Shown: positions 27,501 to 34,799 of the stretch, one piece after another | Numbering within the stretch: position 1 is the stretch's first letter | Layout of the letters: every line of letters starts with the position of its first letter | Assembly: GCA_039000515.1 (NCBI GenBank) | Contig: JBCFYV010011172.1 | Location: 77,142,577 to 77,206,576 of the forward strand | Origin: Timema cristinae | Lineage: Eukaryota > Arthropoda > Insecta > Phasmatodea > Timematidae | Length of the DNA stretch: 64,000 bases | Direction of reading: 5' to 3' | Made by a program: the position numbers and the translations under genes | The notes under the pieces: model-generated | Seen by the model: only the letters and a program-made list of their open reading frames with translations | Databases searched by the model: none | Told to the model about the DNA's origin: nothing

Positions 27501-30500
27501 TGACTGTGACAGAGCCGAGGAAAGATCAGACAGCTGATAATACTACCACAGTGCTGACACACTATGAGGAAACTTTCCTAATGTACATTAGGTAGAGTAA
27601 ATTAAATAGTGGGTTCTTACACTTACTAAGAGTGCCACCTATTTGAAGGGAAAAAGCCTCACACTGTTATATCTTATGAGAACGGCAGTTCTAACAGCTA
27701 AAAATAACAAACCAATCTTAGAAAGTCCTAGACTTTCCAGTTGTAACCATAATAACAAATGGGCGGAGGGGGGGAAACAAAGGAAAGCTTTGTGTAGTGC
27801 CCTTTATTCTTTAACATAATCTCCGAGCTACAAGAATTAGTATAAAACTTCTGTCAAAATTAGGTTATTTCTATCTTTTCCATATACTAAGATTATTTTT
27901 TAATATAAAAACTTAAATGTAAGGTTGTTAGTGATTTAGAACTCTGTTAACAATTTACATCTCCATTTTGATGTAAAATACCTACAGTCAATCAGGGTAA
28001 CTTTGATGCACTTTTTACATAATTTTCACTTACCCCATTTGAGTTTTAATTATATCTTGATAACTGATGGCTTATAATGAAAGAATATGACTCAAAGTAT
28101 ATATTTGATATAACATATATCTATACATTGCTTATTTAACACTCAAAAATAATCATTTTTCCCTGGTTCAACATTACACTGCTATTTGGGGTAACTTTGA
28201 ACCACTACTAAAATTTGATGATAAATGCTTAAGTTTATTCATTCTAGGAGTTAGGATAACTATTCTCTGATATGTGAAGTTTTGTAATGTTGTATACTTC
28301 ATTATTAGAAGTTCCAAACACTTCAAGTGCTAAATATTTTGAATAATACTCAATTGAATAACACAGGTAGGAATGAAGGTTGAAGAAAGCTCTGAAAATA
28401 ATGTAAGAACATACTATATAATGGTAGGAATAACTCAAATCATAAATTGAAATAATAAATTTCACTTCTTTCATTTCTTTAAAATTACACCCCAGTCCAA
28501 TGTAAACAAATTCACCATCAAAAAGAAAATAGTAAAATAAAAAACATGTAAGTAGGCTCCTACGTTGAAAACATTTCTTGGATGAACAAAAATCCTGAAA
28601 GTCAAAAGTTAATTTCTACTTTTCTTTAGAAAACAAAAAAATATGAATCACATTTGTAGTTTTATATGAATTTCAAATAAATACTTGGAAAATTGAATTA
28701 AACATTACATCTTCAATGAGGATATACACAATAAAAATATATTTAAAAAATTCCTGGAGCTTATTTAGGAAGTTTAGAGATCAGAAAAGGATTGTTCATA
28801 TAAAAGAGTCCTCTGCTGCTAACAGACACAATATTATTTGGATCAAATTTGGAAACAGTGTCAGATGCTAGGTAAAATAATTCATCCAGCATCTCAGGCC
28901 AACGCTAGCAGGGCCCAGTTTTACCATGCACTACACATGATAAAACATAATGTCATCTTCTATCTTTATCTTGATAACTGTGCCTGGAAAAAATTCTCCA
29001 TCTTAAATCAAAACAACATAATCATTGATATAATAGTTTTATGATTGTAATAAATCAACCATTTCAGTTGACATTAAGGCATCATTGCAGATATGTTAAA
29101 TGACAACAGAACTGCATGGCTGGGATGAAGTCTCAACTGGTGAGATCTCAGGAGAATTGACAACAGTTTCAAAATCCTGTTCATTTATATTCATTTCTTT
29201 TTCATGTTCAATTGAATTATGAGAAACATGTTCTCCTTTGTCAGAAATGATAAATTGGTGTCAATTTTGAATGTTACTTCTTGTTACTGGCCTAATGGTT
29301 TTCAGTCCACCTCTTGATTTAACAGATCCCTCTCTTGTCCTAGCTCCACCACGAGAAATAGTAGCAGATTTATTTTTGTAGAACTCCTCTACTTGTCAGA
29401 GATACACTCTTGCTTGCTTGAATTGGCAACTTGAACTTCTTTGGCTTCTGTAGTTCGCTTAAGTCAGATGTTCTTACATTTTCAATGAACACTTTAAATT
29501 GATCACCAATGTCTTCCCTGATGGCCGAGATGTCTTGTGCATAAATTGGTAGCTTTGTGATAAGGCTATTCCTATCTAGTGGGAATATTCCAGTAGCCTC
29601 AAACCCTTTGGCTAGATTTGTTGTTGTGGTAGATTCTCCCATTTCTAAAGCTATTTTCAATAACTGACCAAAAATGGATTTTGGCAACGCCACACAAGGT
29701 TTTCCTTCCCTGGTTTGTCTCGAATCTAAGAGGGGTTTCCTCCAGTTTGTTTTTAAAGAATAAAAGTAAGTTACATTAAAAATTGAAGCAAGTGGGGGAA
29801 ATTTGGGATAAGCATGATGAAAGCTATTGTCTGAACAAATTTTCAAGATTTTAAAAGACAAGTGAGCATCCATATTGTCACCAATAACTTTTTTACCAGG
29901 ATTATTTTTAGCATAAGACAAGAAATGATGCTCAAACCAATCGTCAAATATATCTTGATCGATCCATCCATGAGGTGTTACATTTAATCTCGTACCCAAT
30001 GGTGATCCAGAGAGCCAATCTGACCATTTCTGCTTCCTTTTAAATATAATATATGGTGAAAGGAACTGTCCTAATACATTGCCACAAAAAATTGTGGTAT
30101 AGCATGACTTTGTACTATTGAGTATTCGTTCAGGATGGCGAGGCCCTCTTCTAAACAAAAGTTTTCTTTTTTGAAGGTATATCATGGAAGCTGGTTTCAT
30201 CATAGCTATATATATTGTAAGGAAGAACGTCTTTTAGTTCATTCCCCAAGTGATCAAAGAACTCATTCACCATATCTTTGTTAACTTGGACTCGGTTTCT
30301 AGCAGCGAATTTTTGTACCAAAAATGACTTGTCTCTCATTAAGAAAGATCTTCCGCAGTCCCATCAAGGCATATTATTTTTGAATTGAAGTATTTTGAGT
30401 TGGGATGTTTCCAAATAAGACTTTATAATGCATTAAAGATCAAAGACTGAACTGGGTACACCAATGTCACCAAAGGCAACAATATGATTTACAAAAATAT

Positions 30501-32377
30501 TTTCTTCTTGTTCTAAAATTATTTACCATGAAAACGCTTCATTTTATTTCTAAGGTTATTTCTTGGTATACCATAATCTCTCTCTGCTCTCCTTTGTCCA
30601 ATTTTGCCCGCCTTAATGTCATTTACAATTAGATTCAGTTGATCTTGAGAGTAGTTTTTGTATGTTCTAGTTCCAGGTTGACGTTTCTTATTCTTGGTAG
30701 GCCTATTCATTTGCTCAGATTCTATTGAATCTGAATAAAAATTAAAATATATAGTACAGTATTTAAATATCACATTTTAAATTAAAATAATATAAAAAAA
30801 GAAACATTCTTTTGGATTATTAAAATGTACAAGGGCTATCTATAAGTCCATGAAATTGTCTTTTACAAGCAAGCAATTTTACTAAACAAATTTGAACTAA
30901 TATAGAAGAAATTACTTTACAGAAAGTTTAAAAGTGGTAATAATATTATTATAATGGCAATAGAATACCTTATATAAGAAATTGCATCTAGTAATATTAA
31001 AGTCTTTGGATAAATTTTAATTTCAAGTAATGTGTTAAATTCAGTTTAACATTGAACCACCCACAGGCTAACTATGAGCCGGTTCAAAGTTAGGGTGTAT
31101 TTGTGAATAATGAGGGTACTCTTAAATGTGATTTTTTACTGTAGAGCCTAATACTTTTTAATGAAAATAATGTTACTTTAAAAATGAAGCCTTGCAGAAT
31201 ATTTGTCCAAACATTGGTGTTTACACTTCTTAACTAAAAGAAAATCAATAAACTTGAAAATGATCTTCAAATATTTGTTCAAAACAAGAGTTCACAGTTG
31301 CCACACAAATGAGATTGTGACTAAAGTGACGCGAAACTTATATTTCTTACAGGAAATAGAAAATATCAATGTTGCCAACACATAGGGAATTTTAAACAAA
31401 TGCTGGTTTGTCTTTTAATATAGTTCATTCAAACAAAAACAGCTAGTGGCTCAAAGTTACACCCACTGGCACAAAGTTAACCTGATTGACTGTATATTTT
31501 TAAATGATGAGCCACTATGGTAGGTAGGCTCTAATTAATAATATTATTATTTAGCACCGCGTCTTACTACCCGTTCGGTTTATACGCTTTAAGTACTAAT
31601 TACGCTAATGGATTAGGAATTGGGAGGGTTGGATTAGAGGAAGTGAACCCACATTTGCATGGAGTGGGAGTTCACCCGACCGAGATTCGAACCTCGATCT
31701 CCTCGTCCTCAGCAGTTGAGCTCAACACGACAAGCGTGTTATCCAACTGTGCCACCGAGGCGGGTAGGATCTAATTAACTATTATGAAGCATCTGAACAT
31801 CTGTTAGGTATTTCAGAGATAATTTTACGTAGGGTGCCTCCTTAAAAGAAATGATAAACAATAAACTTTTTTATAATTTTTACAAGAGAATCAATATGCT
31901 ACCTACCATAAAGAGCACTTTTCATGGACTTGAAGATATCGATGAGCTGCTGGTGGTATTTGACATCGACTGCAAATTGTGTTGCTGATATTAGATGGCA
32001 TTTTGCTACTACACAATTATCACTGTTCCATTTTTGCCCTTCTGAACAAATGGAGTTTGTTTGACTATGGGAGGTTGGCTGAACCGCTTGGACTTGTTAA
32101 ATATGGCAGTCGGTGTGGGCTTAAGAAACTTTCTTGTAATTCCGATATTAGGTTTAGATGGTGTACTGACATCATTTGATCCATAGAAAGACAAAATAGA
32201 ATGATTCCCATTCTTAACAGAATCCCTTTTATTTTCACTTTGATTACAAATGATCTCATGATGTGGGGTAGTCTTGGGGAAGTTCTGTTGTGCAGCCTGT
32301 TTAGCTTCCTTAATCTGTAAAGCAAGTTTTCTTTTTGCTTCAATAATTCTTAATTGGTCAGCGGTGAGTCCCGACAT
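2029..32377 (-). CDS. SMARCAL1: SMARCAL1-like annealing helicase gene (whole locus; exons listed separately)
   Basis: SMARCAL1 (HARP, fly Marcal1) is an SNF2-family ATPase in the nucleus that is recruited to stalled replication forks by RPA and re-anneals unwound DNA. Placed exons give, in order: an N-terminal helix [14 protein letters not shown] in the position of the RPA-binding motif; a HARP domain split between two exons ([20 protein letters not shown], then [14 protein letters not shown]); the P-loop DDMGLGKT; motif II DESH; motif III SGTP; the end of the SNF2_N lobe ([14 protein letters not shown]); and the helicase C lobe ([34 protein letters not shown]). Splice phases agree at every junction that can be tested. 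Only one HARP domain is seen; vertebrate proteins have two. The segment between LPPKIR and YIRIDGST was not found. One base appears to be missing in the first coding exon. Introns are large and packed with transposons. Confidence 0.93.
2690..2953 (-). mobile_element. hAT-like MITE copy, inverted relative of the 6,834 element
   Basis: Read on the minus strand from 2,953, it begins TAGGGGTGTGCAAAGC and then follows the 6,834-7,098 element through its interior (shared blocks such as GAGCTAAAATACTAAAT against AAGGCTAAAATACTAAAT, and a poly-A-rich stretch). Its far end is not sharp and no target duplication was identified on that side. The next element (2,959) is inserted a few bases beyond its terminus. 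Confidence 0.5.
2959..5230. mobile_element. hAT-like non-autonomous element with a nested insertion
   Basis: Left terminus TAGGGGTGTGTGAAGG; right terminus, reverse-complemented, TAATGGTGTACGAAAC, each followed inward by sequence rich in the motif AAAGTCGAAG/AAAGTCAAAG. Flanks are ctaatttg (2,951-2,958) and ctagtttg (5,231-5,238), an 8-bp duplication with one mismatch, as expected of an old hAT insertion. Without the nested element (3,169-4,531) it would be about 0.9 kb. No transposase is visible. Confidence 0.6.
3169..4531. mobile_element. Harbinger-like non-autonomous element nested in the 2,959 element
   Basis: Termini are AGGCCCGTTGACAC on the left and, reverse-complemented, AGGCCCATTGACAC on the right: 14 bp with one mismatch, extended by similar TTAGT-rich sequence. 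Both sides are bounded by TTA (3,166-3,168 and 4,532-4,534), a target typical of PIF/Harbinger elements. No coding capacity is seen. It could be a passive relative mobilised by a HARBI1-type enzyme, but its termini differ from those of the 1-1,768 element. Confidence 0.62.
5413..5587 (-). CDS. SMARCAL1: SMARCAL1-like, helicase C exon (motifs up to V)
   Basis: Acceptor AG at 5,589-5,588 (tgttctcag). The exon reads [17 protein letters not shown], then [39 protein letters not shown]. It needs two bases from the preceding exon to complete its first codon and ends in phase 0, which fits the next exon (ILTQAEDR). The donor at 5,412-5,411 is GTTGGT, weaker than the others but the only one compatible with the reading. 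Vertebrate SMARCAL1 has the same order, FAELFWNPG followed directly by QAEDR. Confidence 0.93.
5668..6394. mobile_element. hAT-like non-autonomous element
   Basis: Left terminus TAGGGCTGGGCCGATG; right terminus, reverse-complemented, TGGGCTAGCTAGCCC, followed inward by ATATTGCCGATCCAATA-like sequence that mirrors the left subterminal region (CCGATCCGATATTGGC). The 8-bp flanks attattac at 5,660-5,667 and 6,395-6,402 are identical. There is no coding sequence. The terminal repeats are imperfect, so the superfamily call rests mainly on the 8-bp duplication and the TAGGG start. It lies in the intron upstream of the 5,413 exon. Confidence 0.66.
6501..6526. repeat. GT microsatellite
   Basis: A run of about 12 GT dinucleotides followed by an AT-rich tract. 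Confidence 0.9.
6834..7098. mobile_element. hAT-like MITE, 265 bp
   Basis: Left terminus TAGGAGTGTGTAAAGC; right terminus, reverse-complemented, TAGGGATGTGCAAAGTC. Flanks are caatatga (6,826-6,833) and caacatga (7,099-7,106), seven of eight identical. AT-rich interior without an open frame. A related copy lies inverted at about 2,690-2,953. Confidence 0.68.
7107..8700. other. Intronic AT-rich stretch, no gene seen
   Basis: Inside the SMARCAL1 intron. No exon-like sequence was recognised. Around 7,830-8,440 there are scattered AGTTAACTTAA-type motifs in both orientations ending in GATCGTGATCCCAGC, which may be the remains of another terminal-inverted-repeat element, but no boundaries or target duplication could be set. 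Confidence 0.5.
8711..9372. repeat. Long imperfect palindrome (fold-back element)
   Basis: Two arms of about 320 bp, 8,711-9,036 and 9,051-9,372, are reverse complements with scattered mismatches and small gaps, separated by only about 14 bases. Paired landmarks include GATAGGAACATGTAAAAG (arm 1, near 9,015) with its complement near 9,055, and CACCGCCCAATCCC (near 8,868) with GGGATTGGGCGGTG (near 9,208). A shorter piece of one arm recurs at 20,401-20,470. Could be a fold-back transposon or a recent inverted duplication. Confidence 0.82.
9608..9964. mobile_element. hAT-like MITE remnant
   Basis: Left end contains CGGGGTTTCCAAACTTTTT, the right end reverse-complemented AGGTTCCAAACTGGG; this resembles termini of Charlie-type hAT elements. 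The direct repeat ggctaac lies on both sides (9,600-9,606 and 9,965-9,971). The exact ends are uncertain by one or two bases. No coding sequence. Confidence 0.5.
10380..11165 (+). repeat. Unrecognised dispersed AT-rich repeat, copy 1
   Basis: Shares long blocks (for example CTACAAAACTAGCATTAG, then TTATGTTGATTAATTTGTC and ACTTACCACATT) with 17,560-17,990 on the same strand and, inverted, with 49,200-49,620. No open frame. It may be the interior of an element whose ends (a TAGGGCTCTG-type terminus) are seen at 17,118 and 50,464. Confidence 0.6.
11210..11275 (-). repeat. Inverted short copy of the 9,360-9,421 segment
   Basis: The block CTATAAGGAAAACCTCTTTT and then TTTATGAGGTAATTGTAT is the reverse complement of sequence at 9,360-9,421 beside the fold-back element. 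A dispersed repeat fragment. Confidence 0.6.
12077..12578. mobile_element. Pogo/Tigger-type MITE nested in the hAT element
   Basis: Left end CAGTAGAGTCTCGGAAAC; right end, reverse-complemented, CAGTAGAGTCTCAGAAAC. Both sides are bounded by TA (12,075-12,076 and 12,579-12,580). The CAGTAGAGTCTC terminus is typical of pogo-family elements. Interior is AT-rich with many TACTGTA-like motifs and no transposase. Confidence 0.85.
13090..13690 (-). pseudogene. Decayed hAT transposase (Charlie/ZBED5-like)
   Basis: Conceptual minus-strand reading gives fragments in shifting frames: [20 protein letters not shown], followed by MTCGDEYVK, and downstream [18 protein letters not shown]. These match the order KPHTIGE, IMIDEE/MCGD and FSLQLDEST of hAT transposases related to ZBED5 and FAM200. 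Several stops and frameshifts separate the pieces, so it is non-functional. It lies between the termini of the 11,953-14,192 element and in one orientation, which supports that element call. Confidence 0.68.
14772..16362. mobile_element. hAT-like non-autonomous element, 1.6 kb
   Basis: Left terminus TAGGGCTTCAAAATCATTGA; right terminus, reverse-complemented, TAGAGATGTCATTGATACC, both followed inward by AAGAATCAA/GATTCTTG-type inverted motifs. Flanks tttaaaat (14,764-14,771) and attaaaat (16,363-16,370) agree at seven of eight positions, although AT-rich flanks make chance agreement easier. No coding sequence was recognised. Confidence 0.55.
16363..17115. other. Intronic stretch, no gene recognised
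   Basis: Mostly AT-rich. A more GC-rich patch at 16,670-16,860 was read in both directions for the missing SMARCAL1 exon and gave nothing recognisable. A TAGGGTTCCGCAAGAACTC motif near 16,872 resembles the TAGGGCTCTG termini at 17,118 and 50,464. Confidence 0.5.
17118..17990 (+). repeat. Dispersed AT-rich repeat, copy 2, with one terminus
   Basis: Starts TAGGGCTCTGCGAGTACTCG, close to the reverse complement of the end at 50,464 (AAGGCTCTGAAAGTACTCG). The interior from 17,560 matches 10,380-11,165 and, inverted, 49,200-49,620. The right end was not found and no target duplication can be claimed. Confidence 0.55.
18270..18630. other. GC-richer island of unknown origin within an intron
   Basis: A 100-codon plus-strand frame covers most of it ([14 protein letters not shown], then [19 protein letters not shown]). 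It is not recognised as any family, and there are no convincing splice signals. Base composition is clearly unlike its AT-rich neighbours. It may be a fragment of a mobile element's coding region or chance. Confidence 0.35.
18660..18952. repeat. Short tandem duplication, unit about 98 bp, 2.5-3 copies
   Basis: Successive units share AACTCCT..TTAGCT, TAAGACATA(A/G)TTTTT, GTCAGAAT.(T/G)CTGACT and ATGCCCATATGG..TAGTTT. The third unit is partial and diverged. Confidence 0.7.
19133..19172. repeat. CA microsatellite with GCAC interruptions
   Basis: Begins with CACGCACGCATGCACG and continues as about 13 CA units. Confidence 0.9.
19387..19682 (+). repeat. tRNA-derived SINE, subfamily A, full length
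   Basis: Head GTGACTTGGCGGTCTAGGGG has a tRNA A-box look, followed by a diverged B-box (GGGGCTCAATCCTCGGTA). The body carries AACTTGTGAATGTGTGG and ACTGTAGGTCCT. The 3' tail CAAACGGGTAGTAATACGC is shared by all SINEs in this window and ends in a TAA-rich microsatellite. A nearly identical copy in reverse lies at 58,476-58,800. Confidence 0.85.
20401..20470 (+). repeat. Fragment of the 8,711 fold-back element
   Basis: GAGGGACAAACACAAT..GGCTTTT and GAAAACAGTT correspond to sequence near 8,752-8,805. Confidence 0.6.
20501..20665 (-). CDS. SMARCAL1: SMARCAL1-like, exon ending the SNF2_N lobe
   Basis: Acceptor AG at 20,667-20,666, donor GTGAGT at 20,500. Reads [54 protein letters not shown]. The [14 protein letters not shown] and RRLKS blocks are diagnostic of SMARCAL1 and ZRANB3. 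It enters with one base completing a serine codon and leaves in phase 2. The exon that should follow was not located. Confidence 0.95.
21103..21269 (-). CDS. SMARCAL1: SMARCAL1-like, SNF2 exon with motifs II and III
   Basis: Acceptor AG at 21,271-21,270, donor GTTAGT at 21,102. Starts with the Walker B motif [13 protein letters not shown] and contains motif III as [20 protein letters not shown], then [14 protein letters not shown] with LSRP(S/A)ELYTQ is specific to the SMARCAL1 branch of SNF2 proteins. It joins the previous exon at VIM/DESH in phase 0 and ends in phase 2. Confidence 0.96.
21272..22161. other. SMARCAL1 intron, no other feature seen
   Basis: AT-rich intronic sequence between two exons; no repeat boundary or exon recognised. 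Confidence 0.6.
22162..22477 (-). CDS. SMARCAL1: SMARCAL1-like, ATPase exon with the P-loop
   Basis: Acceptor AG at 22,479-22,478, donor GTGAGT at 22,161. Reads [20 protein letters not shown] (Walker A, motif I), [36 protein letters not shown], and motif Ib-like [21 protein letters not shown] is the normal SNF2 P-loop with the catalytic lysine intact. The first base completes the arginine codon begun in the upstream exon (GV-R-FG). It is the longest exon of the gene placed intact. Confidence 0.97.
22480..23363. other. SMARCAL1 intron, no gene feature seen
   Basis: AT-rich intronic sequence up to the SINE at 23,364. Confidence 0.55.
23364..23574 (-). repeat. tRNA-derived SINE, old copy
   Basis: Left end TCTTACTATTCGTCCAGG is a decayed form of the shared tail (TCTTACTACCCGTTCGGG). 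The right end carries the reverse-complemented B-box (AGATTCAAACCCCAATCTT) and GCCACCGAAG head. Confidence 0.7.
23783..23889 (-). CDS. SMARCAL1: SMARCAL1-like, exon linking HARP and SNF2 domains
   Basis: Acceptor TTTTTTAG at 23,891-23,890, donor GTAAGT at 23,782. Reads [36 protein letters not shown]. The [12 protein letters not shown] block corresponds to the Q motif (PFQREGV) that precedes the SNF2 P-loop and contacts adenine. Length 107, phase 0 in and phase 2 out, matching its neighbours. Confidence 0.93.
23892..25434. other. SMARCAL1 intron with possible transposon remnant
   Basis: Mostly AT-rich. Near 24,400-24,590 the plus strand contains TTACATAATTTATGGACAGC followed by CCCC; the reverse complement (GGGGCTGTCCATAAATTA) resembles termini seen on DNA transposons in many invertebrates, but no partner end was identified. 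Confidence 0.4.
25435..25503 (-). CDS. SMARCAL1: SMARCAL1-like, short linker exon
   Basis: 69 bases, 23 codons: [23 protein letters not shown]. Acceptor TTTCAG at 25,505-25,504, donor GTATGT at 25,434. Phase 0 at both ends, agreeing with both neighbours. The sequence is poorly conserved linker, so the call rests on splice signals, phase and position. Confidence 0.75.
25506..26780. other. SMARCAL1 intron, no gene feature seen
   Basis: AT-rich with a G-rich patch near 26,040-26,100. No exon or complete repeat recognised. Confidence 0.5.
26787..27012 (-). repeat. tRNA-derived SINE, old copy
   Basis: Left end ACGTCTTGCTACCTGTTCAG is the decayed shared tail. GGATTCGAACTTCAGTATC is the reverse-complemented B-box region. 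Head remnants follow to about 27,012. Confidence 0.75.
27167..27282 (-). CDS. SMARCAL1: SMARCAL1-like, second half of the HARP domain
   Basis: Acceptor CTCAG at 27,284-27,283, donor GTACTG at 27,166. The exon completes a split aspartate codon (TAT G / AT) and reads [39 protein letters not shown]. The pattern YDxKxRxWxFxLxDY is the core of the HARP domain, which is needed for strand annealing and fork binding. Ends in phase 0. Confidence 0.94.
27985..31492 (-). mobile_element. Tigger/pogo-superfamily DNA transposon, full length, 3.5 kb
   Basis: Termini CAGTCAATCAGGGTAACTTT on the left and, reverse-complemented, CAGTCAATCAGGTTAACTTT on the right; both flanked by TA (27,983-27,984 and 31,493-31,494), the Tc1/mariner/pogo target. 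Subterminal AACTTTG-type motifs recur (near 28,190, 31,080 and 31,455). A decayed DDE transposase lies inside on the minus strand, the same strand as the host gene. The whole element sits in intron 1 of the SMARCAL1-like gene, between the two HARP exons. Confidence 0.9.
29080..30773 (-). pseudogene. Tigger/Jerky-type transposase with pipsqueak HTH and DDE_1 domain, decayed
   Basis: DNA-cutting transposase of the pogo branch. The N-terminal part (30,519-30,773) reads [20 protein letters not shown] and [18 protein letters not shown], a psq helix-turn-helix. The next part (about 30,340-30,500) contains two stops. Then come 30,151-30,339 ([10 protein letters not shown], first catalytic aspartate) and 29,370-30,203 ([27 protein letters not shown] with the second aspartate; [16 protein letters not shown]). 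The two overlap in different frames, so a frameshift lies near 30,155-30,200. At the third catalytic position relatives read PLDVA(F/Y)F; here it is [11 protein letters not shown], with asparagine, so catalysis is probably lost. A C-terminal tail continues in another frame to about 29,080. Confidence 0.88.
31553..31764 (-). repeat. tRNA-derived SINE, subfamily C, well preserved
   Basis: Left end AGCACCGCGTCTTACTACCC is the shared tail; the right end has the reverse-complemented B-box (GAGATTCGAACCTCGATC) and the head GCCACCGAGGCGGG. It lies 60 bases from the Tigger element. Sister copy in the other orientation at 50,511-50,760. Confidence 0.88.
31907..32377 (-). CDS. SMARCAL1: SMARCAL1-like, first coding exon (RPA-binding motif and first half of HARP)
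   Basis: ATG at 32,377-32,375 gives [20 protein letters not shown], which fits the N-terminal RPA32-binding helix of SMARCAL1; an in-frame ATG further up (32,452) is less conserved. A low-complexity linker follows, then [20 protein letters not shown] and [12 protein letters not shown], the first half of the HARP domain. The two parts are in different frames: the first frame hits TAG at 32,009-32,011. One extra A in the A5 run (T run at 32,031-32,035 on the plus strand) would restore a single frame and give exactly the exit phase needed by the next exon (donor GTAGGT at 31,906). A possible acceptor TATTTTTAG at 32,529-32,528 would place the exon's 5' UTR start at 32,527. Confidence 0.9.
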
Positions 32378-32560
32378 GACTTTTCCAAGAAATTGTGCAC
32401 TTTTCAAAAAAGCATTTAAATGTTTATTAGAAATACATGTCAAATTTTTCAAGGTTGCAGTGCCTTTTTTGTTTCATACAGAAGAATAGGTTATTAGTCC
32501 AAATAGCAGAACTGAGTTAACCAGTACCTAAAAATAAACACATTTAATTACAATTTTTTT

Positions 32561-32766
32561 TATAACTGTTTGGGTTGGACGCCTATGTATTAGTTACGAT
32601 AATATGTTGGGGATGAGGAAGGTAGAATTTAGAGGATCTGTCCCCCATATTTGTATGGGGGAGAGTGGAAAACAACTTAGGAAATACCACCTGCAATAAA
32701 CCTGATCGAGATCAAACCCTGATCTTCCAGTCTTAGGGCTTAGCCCATGTGGCCACCGAAGCAGTT
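32561..32766 (-). repeat. tRNA-derived SINE, old copy
   Basis: Tail remnant GTTTGGGTTGGACGCCTATG at the left; B-box remnant GAGATCAAACCCTGATCTTC and head GGCCACCGAAGC at the right. Confidence 0.75.
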
Positions 32767-32769
32767 TTA

Positions 32770-34600
32770 GGGAGAGTAGTTTAGATGTTTTGTGTGAATG
32801 TCAGAAACATGTTTTATTTATTACATAACACTATCAAAATCCATTATTATTTACAATCAACATGTCACAGTATAGATCATACATATATTGAGATTAATTA
32901 GTTCTCGATTTTTAAATACTATTAGAGAATTAAAAATGTATCTAGACATCACCTGGTGTATCCCACTGGTGTAAACAAATGCTAACAGGCCTAACTTATA
33001 TTTGTAAGAAATTACCAACTGATATTTCTAAGAAATTACCAGCCCTTAGATTAGTTTAATGTGTGGATAGATCAAAGAAACAAAAATATATAGCTATAAA
33101 TTTATGTTGGCTAGCATTGAAAAACCAAATTGTTTGGGAATGTTTATATGAAATGAATCCAAAAAGATTTGTGTGTTATTTGGGCTTAATGTATGACAAA
33201 GGCTACCTTTAAAAACTAGCGAATCTTTCAGAATAAAATACATGGGATGATAAGATGATACATTGTACAGTTTTATTTTTTCCAATCACATTTTTTTCCT
33301 GTTCAGATTAACTTATACACTTACAAATGATTAAATCAATTAAATCCATACAGCTTTTCTCTTATCTGTTATACAGGAGTATACCACTGTTCATGTATAT
33401 GGAAGGTATAAACCATCTTTTATTAATAATTTAGTGTAGGTGAAAAAATACAATTAATGTGTGTGGACACGAACTGTATGAATGTTTAACGTTAACATTA
33501 TAAACTATAAAGTATACTAAGCGGCGTTTTATTTTAAACTTCCTATTTAATTTGATGTTATTGGTTACGGAATTCTTTATTATTCTTTTTTAAATAGCAG
33601 AAATTCCCATAACGAGGTGAATGTTTTATTAGCGCTAGTATAGTGTTATCGTGTTGCGCGGCGGCCTTTTGAGGGGATAGTGTTGTACTTACAAATTCAT
33701 TTCTGTAGCTTTTTATTTAATAGGATGTATTCTTCTTAGATATGTTAATTTAAACTATATAAATATAGTCCTCGAATTGGTTTTGATAAGATGATGTTGC
33801 CTTTGCAAAGGTTGTGTGAATGCAAGTTGGTTATAATATTTTAATGAATTAACTAATATTTCTGTTTGGTTTTCGACAGTGAGTTTTGTTCATTATCCAA
33901 CCACATATTAAAATAAAAAAATCACCTTACAAAGACTTCCACAACACGTATTACCATATAAACAGGGTACGAAACTGCACTAATTGATAGTATATGTCCA
34001 CACGTCACAAAAGTCTACCTTGAACTGATGGAAACAAATAAAGGAAAATCTCAGTTGACAACCAAATTGATTGTATAGTCGCCTTGTTAATGGGGAAAAT
34101 CAATCCACCAACAATTTCAGAGCAATCACATTACCAACCAGATTGCTTCATATATCGCCTCATGAATGGACACGTTTAGTGATTCATATGGTGTCCAGGT
34201 GTTAATAAAATAGACGTACACTTTTTTATATGCTTAAAGGAATTGTAAAAAATATTCATATGAGCTCCGAACACTACAACACTTTACCATTATAGCAGGG
34301 AAACTAACAAGACCAACAATGGGCTTATTATTATATTTATTTTAAGGAAATTACCCCCACTGCCCAAATACTATCTACCTAACAATTTTTTTCGTTCAAC
34401 TATAAACTAAATCATATTTATGTTTGGTAATACTCACAATAATGAAGCCAGTCTGCAAGGGATGAGATCGTGAGGAATTTGTTTCACTGTGAGAGTAGGA
34501 CCACTACAGTGAAGGGTATTTCATGATGGGATCAAACTCAAGAGTGTAGAAGAGAGGGGGGAGGGGAGTTTGGGGGTTCCGGGTTTTATAAACAGTTTTC
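32770..34600. other. Region upstream of the SMARCAL1-like gene, no gene recognised
   Basis: AT-rich. A small GC-rich patch at 33,650-33,675 (TTGCGCGGCGGCC) could be part of a promoter or untranslated first exon of the minus-strand gene, with a GTAAGT-type donor on the minus strand near 33,695, but this is weak. Confidence 0.4.
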
Positions 34601-34799
34601 TGTATGAAAATTGTACTGTACTCTAGGGAGCCGTTAGCAAAAAAAAAGTTTTTGAGGGTCGTGGAAACCCTCCCCCGTCAAAATGTCTAAAAAAATATTT
34701 AGTAGTCTTAGTCTGAAATCTTTTTGAAAATTAGATACCTTTATAAGCTTTTGGAATGGTCTTTCCTCATAAACTTTCTCAAATTAGAATACCCCTAGA

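Noticed and set aside
32065..32489. Additional frames over the SMARCAL1 first exon on both strands
   Set aside because: They overlap the conserved exon and show no family similarity.
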